NCBI RefSeq assembly: GCF_003946725.1 | Contig: NZ_RHOY01000019.1 | Location: 1 to 60,091, forward strand | Direction of reading: 5' to 3' | Origin: Agrilactobacillus yilanensis | GTDB lineage: Bacteria; Bacillota; Bacilli; Lactobacillales; Lactobacillaceae | DNA length: 60,091 nt | In this document: in pieces, positions 32,605-40,831 of the stretch | Numbering within the stretch: the stretch's first letter is position 1 | Layout: every line of letters starts with the position of its first letter | Notes under the pieces: generated by a model | Seen by the model: the letters and a program-made list of their open reading frames with translations, nothing else | Told to the model about the DNA's origin: nothing | Databases searched by the model: none | Program-made: the position numbers and the translations under genes

Positions 32605-34467
32605 TTATAATTGAGGCACTTGTAAATCGGTTGTACTCAAATTCCAAGTAATGGTGCTGCCAAAAATTTGCTCATCAAATAGATTTACTTCGGGGTTCGC
32701 TGCTAAGGTCAGCGTACTGCGCATTGGAAAAACACCCGTTTTGTTTTGGCTGGACGTGGCGATCGTCAACCATTGGTCTTGATCTGGTAAATCAATAACC
32801 GGTGCGTTAGGAATACCCATTAAATTCAGATGTACCGAATTTAAACCTTGCTGGTGTTGGTCGGTAAATGGCGCTAGTTTTGCTTGCAATGTCCAATTAT
32901 CACCATCTGTACGGGTATCTGAAACGGCCAATGTGCTATTGTCTAAGTTATCAGATTTGGGCTTGTTTGAGGAATCTAAAGTAGTGTTGCCTTGATAGAT
33001 TTGACTTGACGGCACATTTGAAAAGTTAAAACTGGGCACTTGGGTCAGTGTTAAGGCGCCAGTACCCGGTTGAATGCTTAACTGGGCTTTATTTGTTGGG
33101 ATCGTAATGCTCTTATTATCATTTAAAGTAAGGGTTAAATTGAGCTGTACATAAAAAGGCCGGCCGGCTTTAGTCGCTGAAGCAGCGGCAATAATAAATG
33201 GGCTATTCCCAGGAATCGTCAGCTTTTGATCTTGATTCAAAGTTTCTACACCATTGTTGAAATTGCCGCTAGTATTTAAAATATCGCTGGGCCAAGGCGT
33301 AGCAGCATATACACCGTTACTGCCGACTCGGTAGCAAGTCCACTGATAAGTGGCTGACTTAACAGCCTCGTATTCTGGTGAAAAGAATTCTTTTTGAATT
33401 TTTTCTAGACCATAGATTGGCCACGTAAGCCCTTGTTTTTTAGCTTGAGCAATCGGCAGATCCTGAGCCTTTAAGCCACCGACATAAATTTGAGCCGTAT
33501 TACTGATAGTACTGTCCGTATTTTCTGCATTGGCCGTTAGATTGATCGGGAAACCGGGATGTTCAGTGTCGCGATTAACGCGCTTTGTAATTAAGCCGCT
33601 ATCTGGGGTGAATTTTGTCCGGCGGCCGATGGACGGGTCAAAAGTTAAGCCAGTAATCGTACGCCAATTGACCGGGCTTGTGGCCGCTTCTGGCGTGATA
33701 TTAGCAGTGGCTTCATAACTAATATTGGCAAAAACAGCTGTATTTTCAGGAAATACGGTTAAGTCTTTAGTGTTAATGTCATTTGGAGAAACCACAACTT
33801 TGGCCAGCTGTGAATAATAAGTGGAATAACCATAGGTAACTTGAATTTGAAAATAATGTACACCCACCGGCAACGCTGCTCGGCCACTTGGTCCGTAAGC
33901 AACATCAACCGCATGTTGGTTTAGTCCGATGGATTGTGCAGGATAATAATTCGAATCGAAGTAAGCCTTCCATTCATTGTTGCTATTCAGCGACCAACGG
34001 GTGACATAGAATTTGACACTTGTCAGTAAGTTCATCCCAGTAGCGGTGGCATGTAACAGCACATCTTTACCTTTTTTAGCATATTGAATGCTTGTTGGCT
34101 GTGATGTGAAACCATAACGCAGTGGAAAGCCTAATATGTTAAAACCTGCAGGCGTTGGGGTGGGGGCACTGTCACTTGCTCTTGTAGAGGGGAACGATTC
34201 AGGATCTGACGGTAGTGTCTCAAAAGGCTCTGCAGAGGGTTCAATTTCCGGTGTCAAGGCGGGAGCATCATCGGTTTTTGGCTCAGTTGCCGAGTCATCA
34301 GGCACAAACACAGCATCACTGCTGCTATCTGCTGCAGTGACCGCAGCAACTTGGTGGGTTGATATATTTGGCAGTATGGTTTGTGTACCTAATAGTACCA
34401 TCGGCGTCCCAAGGCTAATAAACAGGCACAGTAGGCCTAAGCCCAGCTTTTTTTTAGGATGCCGCAA
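32605..34467 (-). CDS. Large WxL-domain surface protein 2
   Basis: 620 residues. Signal region, then a Pro/Asp/Glu/Ser-rich linker (about residues 50-105), a central part paralogous to the 599-residue protein (LTSVKFYVTRWSLNSNNEW...LPVGVHYFQIQVTYGYSTYYSQLAKVVV), and a C-terminal WxL domain with NWTLQAKLAPF and ITWNLST. The start is TTG with AAAGGAG 9 nt upstream. It is the third gene of the operon beginning at 36239. Surface attachment through peptidoglycan is expected; the ligand is unknown. Confidence 0.88.
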   Translation of the reverse strand: MRHPKKKLGLGLLCLFISLGTPMVLLGTQTILPNISTHQVAAVTAADSSSDAVFVPDDSATEPKTDDAPALTPEIEPSAEPFETLPSDPESFPSTRASDSAPTPTPAGFNILGFPLRYGFTSQPTSIQYAKKGKDVLLHATATGMNLLTSVKFYVTRWSLNSNNEWKAYFDSNYYPAQSIGLNQHAVDVAYGPSGRAALPVGVHYFQIQVTYGYSTYYSQLAKVVVSPNDINTKDLTVFPENTAVFANISYEATANITPEAATSPVNWRTITGLTFDPSIGRRTKFTPDSGLITKRVNRDTEHPGFPINLTANAENTDSTISNTAQIYVGGLKAQDLPIAQAKKQGLTWPIYGLEKIQKEFFSPEYEAVKSATYQWTCYRVGSNGVYAATPWPSDILNTSGNFNNGVETLNQDQKLTIPGNSPFIIAAASATKAGRPFYVQLNLTLTLNDNKSITIPTNKAQLSIQPGTGALTLTQVPSFNFSNVPSSQIYQGNTTLDSSNKPKSDNLDNSTLAVSDTRTDGDNWTLQAKLAPFTDQHQQGLNSVHLNLMGIPNAPVIDLPDQDQWLTIATSSQNKTGVFPMRSTLTLAANPEVNLFDEQIFGSTITWNLSTTDLQVPQL

Positions 34468-34482
34468 GGGGCGTCACTCCTT

Positions 34483-35505
34483 TCAATGTTTATGGTGCTG
34501 TCGTTTTAATAAGAACCAGAGTAGTGCAATCAACAAGATGAGCAAAATGAGGCTCAAGATAAGCCAAATCAGAAAAGTTGGCTTGTTTTGGGTGTGTCTT
34601 AGTAGTGGGTGCTTAATTTGTTGCGGATTAGTAGTCGTAATTTGGAAATTCTTAGATAAATTAAACGTTTTTTGACCAGAAGTTAATCGAATTTTTAACA
34701 GATAACGGCCTTTAGGTAACGGTTTATCAGGCATTAAGAGGTTATAGCCTAAAGTTGAATTTGGTGCCATTTGAAAATTGTGGTCAGTTTGGGTCAATAC
34801 CGTTTTGTTGTCTTGCAGTATTTTGGCATTTAATTGAATTTGGCCAAATAGGACAGGACTGGCATTATGAATGTCGGCAATCAAAGCGGCATGGCCAGCA
34901 ATGTTTGTTTGGGTCACGCCAGCTAATGTCAAATTAGGGATGATTTCAACCGGTGGCCCTTGAGTAATGGCGACCGGCAAGACCATGGCAAATTGATTAT
35001 CAATGGTGAGACTGCTTTTCTTCTGATTGGGACTATCCAACCGGTGGATGTAGATACTCCCCAAAACGGTACCGGTAATGCCATCCGCAGGGATTTTTAA
35101 GTTGAACGTAATCGTTTGTTTTTGTTTGGGCCCGATGGTGAAATTCTGTTGATTCACACCATCAACGGCCAATTCTGGTAAAACAACTTTAGCGCTGGGA
35201 TCACGTTTGAGTTTTGTCGGCGTGTAGTTAATGGCGCCATGACTGGAGGTGGTCGCTGTAATTAACTGCGCAGAAAAATCCAATGTTTCCGTTGAACTTA
35301 AGTTTTCCACAGTCGCTGTTAATGGATATATCTGGTTGGAAGCAACAGATAATGAAAAATAATCTAGCTTAGGATCGGTTTGGCCAGCAGCCGGGATAGC
35401 TTCAGCAGTAAAATCAGCGCTATTTGCGGCATGAACCGTTTGGGGCAGCGCAAAGCAAAAAAATGCGAGTAGGCCAATACCTAAGCTAATAAGCCATTTT
35501 TTCAA
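34483..35505 (-). CDS. DUF916/DUF3324 WxL-partner membrane protein 2
   Basis: 340 residues from TTG 35505, which has GAGGGG about 6 nt upstream; in-frame ATGs further up lack such a site and fall in the terminator hairpin. Signal peptide ending VHAA, DUF916 (FTAEAIPAAGQTDPKLDYFSLSVASNQIYPLTATVENLS), DUF3324, C-terminal membrane helix and a basic His/Lys tail. It is paralogous to the protein at 31253-32296 and precedes its large WxL partner by 15 nt. Confidence 0.86.
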   Translation of the reverse strand: MKKWLISLGIGLLAFFCFALPQTVHAANSADFTAEAIPAAGQTDPKLDYFSLSVASNQIYPLTATVENLSSTETLDFSAQLITATTSSHGAINYTPTKLKRDPSAKVVLPELAVDGVNQQNFTIGPKQKQTITFNLKIPADGITGTVLGSIYIHRLDSPNQKKSSLTIDNQFAMVLPVAITQGPPVEIIPNLTLAGVTQTNIAGHAALIADIHNASPVLFGQIQLNAKILQDNKTVLTQTDHNFQMAPNSTLGYNLLMPDKPLPKGRYLLKIRLTSGQKTFNLSKNFQITTTNPQQIKHPLLRHTQNKPTFLIWLILSLILLILLIALLWFLLKRQHHKH

Positions 35506-35527
35506 AGAAAACCCCTCTTTTTTTGTT

Positions 35528-35570
35528 GAAAAAGCTGAGACTACCAACAATGCAGTCCCAGCTTCTTTCA
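35528..35570 (-). terminator. Intra-operon terminator after the small WxL gene
   Basis: Minus strand AAGCTGGGACT and AGTCTCAGCTTTTT form a stem (one G-T pair), then TTTTTTT close to the next ribosome site. It probably lowers transcription of the downstream DUF916/WxL genes relative to the first gene. Confidence 0.75.
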
Positions 35571-35585
35571 TGAAAATTCTGTTAA

Positions 35586-36239
35586 TTATAGTGCCGGTGT
35601 TACAGGCCCTGAAGAGGCTAGCGTCCAAGTTAAGGTAGCTTTATACTGGTCGTCTTGATTTAAAATGGCCATATTGTTAGCACCTAAAGTCAAGGTATTT
35701 GGTGAGCCAGTAAAAGCGTAAGAAAAATCACCGTGTTTTGTACCGTCACTTTGGGCTAAGACGACAGGTTGGTTGTCATCGTTAACCGTGCTAGAAATTG
35801 CTACTGGCCAACCATTACTGTTAGCAGCTAAGGACAGTTCGGCACCGGTTAAGGTGGTTTTTGCGTCGCCACCCTTTGAAAATTTATTTAATGAAACGCC
35901 TAAAGACCAGTTGTTAGAACCTAAACGGGTATCAGCGATTCCTAAGTCGCTAGAAACTAATGCTGATTTGCCTTCAAAGCCGTTATAAATTTCACTCGAA
36001 GAGATCGAACCAAAATCAAAGGTCGGAACTTTTTCCAAGATAAGTTTACCGCTATTGTCCGACGCAGATAGATTACTGTTATCGACTTTAAACGTTGCGT
36101 CTGAAGACGTTGGGGCACCGTCAGCATTTGTAGATGATGCTGGCGTATCATCGGCAGCAGAGACGATTGCTGTGGTTGATAAGAGGGGCAAAGTAGCCAT
36201 CAATGATGCCCCAATGCGTACTAATGTTGTTTTTTTCAT
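35586..36239 (-). CDS. Small WxL-domain surface protein
   Basis: 217 residues: signal peptide ending VSAA, a short Thr/Ser/Asp-rich linker, then essentially only a WxL domain, with motifs NNWSLGVSL and LTWTLASS near the end. ATG 36239 follows GAGG. First gene of the operon, with its own terminator immediately after, implying it is made in excess over the two downstream genes. A secreted peptidoglycan-binding protein; exact role unknown. Confidence 0.88.
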   Translation of the reverse strand: MKKTTLVRIGASLMATLPLLSTTAIVSAADDTPASSTNADGAPTSSDATFKVDNSNLSASDNSGKLILEKVPTFDFGSISSSEIYNGFEGKSALVSSDLGIADTRLGSNNWSLGVSLNKFSKGGDAKTTLTGAELSLAANSNGWPVAISSTVNDDNQPVVLAQSDGTKHGDFSYAFTGSPNTLTLGANNMAILNQDDQYKATLTWTLASSGPVTPAL

Positions 36240-36287
36240 CTTGATAGACCTCATTTCTTTCTTTTGCCTGTTTTTTGCTACGAGTTA

Positions 36288-36316
36288 ATTATAACGACTG
36301 CTACTGTATTCGTCAA
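36288..36316 (-). promoter_or_regulatory. Strong predicted promoter of the first WxL operon
   Basis: Minus strand TTGACG (36316-36311), 17-nt spacer, TATAAT (36293-36288). Confidence 0.75.
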
Positions 36317-36495
36317 TTAAAAAAATCATAAAAAGGAAAAATATTATATTATATTGATTTTAAACAACCGAAAGTGATGATATAAGGAAATAAATTTAAA
36401 AACAAAGAAATCACCGTATAACCCTTGACATATCTGGTACTTATCCGCTAAATGATTTGAAAATATAATTTTATAAATTTTAAAAAATAAAAATA

Positions 36496-36538
36496 AAAAA
36501 TGGCTATAATGATTAATTTCATTATAGCCATTTATTTT
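36496..36538 (-). terminator. Terminator after the phosphatase gene
   Basis: AAATGGCTATAATGA and TCATTATAGCCATTT, perfect 15-bp stem with a 6-nt loop, T/A runs at both ends. Confidence 0.9.
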
Positions 36539-36539
36539 T

Positions 36540-37202
36540 TTAAAGCGTGCCGTCAACGTTGTTATAGTCTAAAACATTAATCCCCTCATCGGTTAATTCA
36601 ATTGTTGTAACACTGCCGTTTAGTGGTGAGGTAGTGGCATCAAATTTACCATTGCCAAATTTTTCTGCAATACTGCGAATGGTTGTGCCATGGGAAACAA
36701 TTAAGATTTTTTCACCATCGTGGGCTTTTTCTCGCAGCCATTTAAACCCTTTACCTAGGCGGGTCCAATATTCTGTGGCACTTTCAGCATCCCCGAAAGG
36801 ATCAGCTTCATGCAAGAAATCTTTCGTTGCATCAAGGGAGTATTCGTTAATAATATCTGCGTAACCATTACAGCCATGGGGGCCGCCAGCAGCGTGCCAC
36901 GTTTTGCTGGAATCTTCACCTTCATAGTAACCATAGAATTCTTCTCTAAACAATTCATTTTGGGAGAAGGGAATATGGGTGTTGATATTATGAGACAAAA
37001 TAATTTCTGCCGTCCGAATAGCTCGGCCGCGGTCTGAAGAATAACAATGCTCAAACGTCAAGCTCTGTAGGCGTTTACCGGCTTGATGGGCATCGTCAAG
37101 ACCTTTAGGGGTCAGTGGTGAATCAGACCAACCTTGCATGCGATTGTAGCGGTTAAAATAAGTTTGACCATGGCGCACTAAATAAACGGTCACCGTTTTC
37201 AT
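36540..37202 (-). CDS. Histidine phosphatase superfamily protein (phosphoglycerate-mutase-like)
   Basis: 220 residues. The catalytic RHG motif (VRHGQT, residues 10-12) gives the phospho-accepting His; a second conserved His is in ILIVSHGTTIRS. The insert between them is longer than in dPGM, so a broad-specificity phosphatase is more likely than glycolytic mutase. It is the last gene of the xfp-like / pepI / phosphatase operon, 15 nt after the peptidase gene. Substrate unknown. Confidence 0.85.
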   Translation of the reverse strand: MKTVTVYLVRHGQTYFNRYNRMQGWSDSPLTPKGLDDAHQAGKRLQSLTFEHCYSSDRGRAIRTAEIILSHNINTHIPFSQNELFREEFYGYYEGEDSSKTWHAAGGPHGCNGYADIINEYSLDATKDFLHEADPFGDAESATEYWTRLGKGFKWLREKAHDGEKILIVSHGTTIRSIAEKFGNGKFDATTSPLNGSVTTIELTDEGINVLDYNNVDGTL

Positions 37203-37217
37203 TTTTTAAAGACCTCG

Positions 37218-38123
37218 CTATTCATTATAGTTTCCGGATTCAACATCTTTGATGAATTGTTTAAGATGATCAAAGTAAACCGGCGCATTATCAATCATAT
37301 GATGATGACCGCCGTTTGGGGTTGTTACTAAGCGGGCATGGGGGATGACTTCGGCCATTCTGCGGGCAGAAGCTAAAGGCATTGTTTCATGTTCGCCAAA
37401 AGTTAATAATGTGGGCATCGTAATATTTTGAATTTGATCCCGCAAGTCAAAAGATTTTAGTTTGCCCGTTACGACAAATTCGTTATCCCCTTGAAAAGCG
37501 TTATAAACCGGTGTCGCCATTGTTGAGATTAAATGGCTGATAGCGGGTGGTTGTTTCCGATCCACGTAGCCTGCATTTAAAACATCTACATAGCTTTGAT
37601 ATTGGGCGTTATCCCAATCACCTTTGGCTTCGCAGTCTTTCATGAAGGCCACTGCATCAGCTGGCAAAGCTTCTTCTCGGACTTGGTTGATGTGGACGAC
37701 GTATTCGTCAATGTTGTCCACCATGCTGGAAACAATGGCGCCTTTTAAATGTTGACCGTATTTCAAGGCGTACATCATCGTTAAAGCACCGCCCCAAGAT
37801 TGGCCGATTAAATAAAAGTTATCTAAACCTAATTTCTGTCGAACTTCTTCAACTTCATCTAAGAAATAATCGTAACTTAAATATTTCTTGGCGATTTCTG
37901 GATCGCTGTAGTCGGGTTGATCAGAGTAAAAAGAACCTAACTGATCGTACATTGAAACTTGAACACCTAAATCAGCGAGTTTTTCACCAAAGTTTTCCCA
38001 ATACTCATGATTGCCGCCAGGGCCGCCGTGTAAGCAAAGCAATTGAATATCGCCTTTACCTTGGGTATTGGTCCATAGATGGTAACCGTTGTCTAATGTA
38101 ATGATGGTTGTCCCTTGTTTCAT
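37218..38123 (-). CDS. pepI: Proline iminopeptidase (alpha/beta hydrolase)
   Basis: 301 residues. Oxyanion motif HGGPGG (32-37) and nucleophile elbow GQSWGG (106-111, Ser 108) are those of prolyl aminopeptidases; the late GGHHHMID supplies the His. It removes N-terminal proline from peptides in the cytosol, useful for casein or plant peptide use. ATG 38123 is chosen for GAGGG 5 nt upstream rather than the ATG at 38135. Confidence 0.9.
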   Translation of the reverse strand: MKQGTTIITLDNGYHLWTNTQGKGDIQLLCLHGGPGGNHEYWENFGEKLADLGVQVSMYDQLGSFYSDQPDYSDPEIAKKYLSYDYFLDEVEEVRQKLGLDNFYLIGQSWGGALTMMYALKYGQHLKGAIVSSMVDNIDEYVVHINQVREEALPADAVAFMKDCEAKGDWDNAQYQSYVDVLNAGYVDRKQPPAISHLISTMATPVYNAFQGDNEFVVTGKLKSFDLRDQIQNITMPTLLTFGEHETMPLASARRMAEVIPHARLVTTPNGGHHHMIDNAPVYFDHLKQFIKDVESGNYNE

Positions 38124-38168
38124 AAAATCCCTCATTTCTGTTTTATCAGTGGTCTATTACTATCTTAC

Positions 38169-40406
38169 TTATTTTTCGTTTGAAAAAAAAGGGGTAAACT
38201 GCCAGTTCTGAATTTCCGGCAAATCTTCGCCGTTTTCTAAAATATATTGAATATGGGCTTCTAACTTGTGATTCATCTGTTTAAACAGCTCTGGTGCTAA
38301 CGGCTGGGCGGTATTACTTAAGGCGAGGAGGGCTTCTTTGACAATATTGAACCGATCAATCCCGTTTTGCACCCGTAGATCAAATAAGGTTGTGACGCTG
38401 CCTTCTTCTTGATAGCCATTAATAAACTCAGGGGTGTTCCGACGGTAAGACAATAGGCCTTGAACCGTAGCGGGGTAGCCGTGGAAATTAAAAATAATCG
38501 GCCGGTCAATGGTGAAAAGTTTGTTGTATAGATTATCCGTCAAGCCCCGAGGATTAATGCGGGGATGCTGTAAGCGCAAGAGATCTAACACTAAAATAAC
38601 CCGAATGGTCAAGTTAGGCAGTGCCTGGCGTAAAATCATACTGGCCGCCAGGACTTCGGTAAACGGGGCGCCACCAGCTGCAGCCAAAACTAAATCTGGA
38701 TTTTCAGTGTCATCGCTGGCCCATTGCACAATTTCAATACCTTTAGCCATCAAAGCCTGGCTTTCTGTCAATGTAAACCACTGTGGCGTTGATTGTTTTG
38801 GTGTGATCACATAATTTACTTTTTGGTGGGTTTTGATCAAAGAATTGATCGTGACTAAAGTTGTATTCACGTCCACGGGTAAATAAAGCCGGACCAATTC
38901 GGCATTTTTGGCAGCTAGTGTATTTAATAATTCCGGATTTTGATGGGTAAAACCGTTTTTATACTGTTCCCAGACGGTTGCTGTACCAATTAAATTTAAA
39001 GCGTTCAAATCTTTATACCACGCATGCCGGCTTGCTTGTGTCAGCCACTTTAAGTGCTGGGCAATCATCGAGCTGACGATTGGCAAGAAAGCCTCGTATG
39101 AAACAAATAAGCCGCTGCCGCCAGTTTGCAAGAAGCCTTCCAGTAAGCCTTCATCTAAATGTTCGGATAAGACATTATCAATGACGTGATCCTTTAGGGC
39201 AATTTGATTAGAATGGCTTTCATCCGGACTGAGTAGTAAAAATTGATCCCGTTTGGGATTTTGTTGGCTAATTTTATTAAAATAAGTGCTGAGTGCCGCC
39301 ATATTGGACGCTTTTTGCGCCCCGGGTTGGGTAATCACACATTGGCTCGTTTCCAAAGCATCCTGTACCTTTACAGCTAAGCCTTTGCGGTTAGTATATA
39401 AATTATCAGTGACATGATAGTCTTCAGGCGGCAATAAAGCCGTCAATTGTTTAGGTTGTCCATCAGCGGTGAATAATTGATCGGGCCGATAGCTGGTTAA
39501 CCACTGGTTCAAACCTGCAAGATCATCTGGCGCGACCGGTAGCTGATGGCTGGCAATGGTGCCAACGACCGGCTTTGGCCCAGTCATCCCTTTAGGCGTT
39601 TTTAACAAAATCACCGGCCAATTACCAGCGTGTAACGCCGTCATAGCTTGATCAAAGGCGGTTGCTAGATCTTTTTGCAAGGTAATATCTGCTTGCTGAG
39701 CAGTGACAATCAGCGGTTCATAGTTTAAACTTTGGAAATAGGCTTTAAGCTGGGCATCGGATTGCTGCGCTAAAAAGCTTTGGTTTTCCATCGTTAAGCC
39801 GTTAATATTGATGATCGGCAAAACTTTGCCATCTTGATCGGTCAAAATACGATTTAATTGCCAAGACGCTTGCAGCGGACCGGTTTCAGCTTCACCATCC
39901 CCAATAATGCAGACGGTTAAAAGCCGTTTGTGTCCTAGTACAGCGCCAAACCCATGCATCAAAACGTAGCCTAGTTCTCCGCCGGGATGAATTGCCCCGG
40001 GGATAGCAGGTTCTGGATGGGAAGCGTAGCCGAAGGGATGGGCGAATTTACGATAAAGTCGCGTTAAGCCCGCAAGACTTTGTGTTAGTTTAGGATCCAC
40101 TTTAACTAAATCATTATTTAAATAGGCATTTGCCAGCAGCGCCGCGCCACCATGACCTGGGCCTTGGAGGACTAGCGTTTGTTGATGATATTTATTAATG
40201 AGTCGATTTACTTGGGTATAAATCAAGTTTTGCGCGGGAATTGTTCCAAAGTGACCACTGACCAATGGCTTTACATCGTCGGCCGTGATCGGGCTTTGAA
40301 GTAAAGGATTATCTTTTAAATAGGTCATTGCTGCCGCTAAGAAGTTGGCGGCATTAAAAAAATTCTGCATTTGTTCAAAATAAGTATCGTCATTATAATC
40401 CGGCAT
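38169..40406 (-). CDS. Divergent phosphoketolase (XFP family)
   Basis: 745 residues, shorter than the usual ~790-820. Family motifs: GHFGTIPAQN, QGPGHGG, SHPEPAIPGAIHPGGELGY, the thiamine-diphosphate motif GDGEAETGPLQASWQLNR, HQLPV, SPDESHSNQ, SYEAF. Differences from typical enzymes: the usual TGRHG is TGGSG, and the usual (D/E)HNGFTHQDPG is YKNGFTHQNPE, so a conserved active-site His is Lys. Phosphoketolases split xylulose-5-P or fructose-6-P to acetyl-P. Since several active-site positions changed, this is probably a paralogue with altered substrate or activity, not the main heterofermentative enzyme. Confidence 0.85.
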   Translation of the reverse strand: MPDYNDDTYFEQMQNFFNAANFLAAAMTYLKDNPLLQSPITADDVKPLVSGHFGTIPAQNLIYTQVNRLINKYHQQTLVLQGPGHGGAALLANAYLNNDLVKVDPKLTQSLAGLTRLYRKFAHPFGYASHPEPAIPGAIHPGGELGYVLMHGFGAVLGHKRLLTVCIIGDGEAETGPLQASWQLNRILTDQDGKVLPIININGLTMENQSFLAQQSDAQLKAYFQSLNYEPLIVTAQQADITLQKDLATAFDQAMTALHAGNWPVILLKTPKGMTGPKPVVGTIASHQLPVAPDDLAGLNQWLTSYRPDQLFTADGQPKQLTALLPPEDYHVTDNLYTNRKGLAVKVQDALETSQCVITQPGAQKASNMAALSTYFNKISQQNPKRDQFLLLSPDESHSNQIALKDHVIDNVLSEHLDEGLLEGFLQTGGSGLFVSYEAFLPIVSSMIAQHLKWLTQASRHAWYKDLNALNLIGTATVWEQYKNGFTHQNPELLNTLAAKNAELVRLYLPVDVNTTLVTINSLIKTHQKVNYVITPKQSTPQWFTLTESQALMAKGIEIVQWASDDTENPDLVLAAAGGAPFTEVLAASMILRQALPNLTIRVILVLDLLRLQHPRINPRGLTDNLYNKLFTIDRPIIFNFHGYPATVQGLLSYRRNTPEFINGYQEEGSVTTLFDLRVQNGIDRFNIVKEALLALSNTAQPLAPELFKQMNHKLEAHIQYILENGEDLPEIQNWQFTPFFSNEK

Positions 40407-40476
40407 ATCATCCCTGCTTTCTAAGTTAGCTTAACTCTATTATACAAAAGTTCTATTAAATAGGAGGAAATTTTTT

Positions 40477-40659
40477 ATGACACACCAAAAACAATCTTTA
40501 ATCGCTGGTATAACAGCTTTAATTGGTTTTGCCATCGGTTTTTATACGGACCACATTTTAGTCGGCCTATTTGGTGGCTTGGCAATCGGCTATTTGATTA
40601 CATTTTGGATACCGCGCTTTTTGCGAAAACGGTCTAAATCTGATAAAAAGGACGTTTAA
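40477..40659 (+). CDS. Small membrane protein
   Basis: 60 residues: two hydrophobic helices (LIAGITALIGFAIGFYTDHILVGLFGGLAIGYLITFWI) with a basic C-terminus (RFLRKRSKSDKKDV). AGGAGG precedes the ATG. Unknown function, glycine-rich helices like many small lactobacillus membrane proteins. Divergent from the phosphoketolase gene. Confidence 0.65.
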   Translation: MTHQKQSLIAGITALIGFAIGFYTDHILVGLFGGLAIGYLITFWIPRFLRKRSKSDKKDV

Positions 40660-40693
40660 TTTCTATTGAAATCGCCCCAGGTAAGCACCATAA

Positions 40694-40722
40694 TTGCGAG
40701 ATATCAGTAATTGTGCTATGAT
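40694..40722 (+). promoter_or_regulatory. Predicted helD promoter
   Basis: TTGCGA (40694-40699), 17-nt spacer, TATGAT (40717-40722), followed by a ~100-nt leader with a weak hairpin (CCTAGTGAG / CTCGCTGG). Confidence 0.55.
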
Positions 40723-40831
40723 AGACTATCCAAATTAGTGTTTCTTGAACCTAGTGAGCTAAATAAGTGCCTCGCTGGATTTGTGAAAACTCTGTAAGAC
40801 ACAGTTCATCTTAAAGTTAGGAGCGTGCTGT

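Noticed and set aside
36344-36556. 70-residue reading frame upstream of the WxL operon
   Set aside because: It is AT-rich, without a ribosome site, and overlaps a terminator and the phosphatase gene end.
36540-37202. Glycolytic phosphoglycerate mutase
   Set aside because: The RHG motif fits the superfamily, but the middle region differs from dPGM and the operon context is a peptidase and a divergent phosphoketolase.
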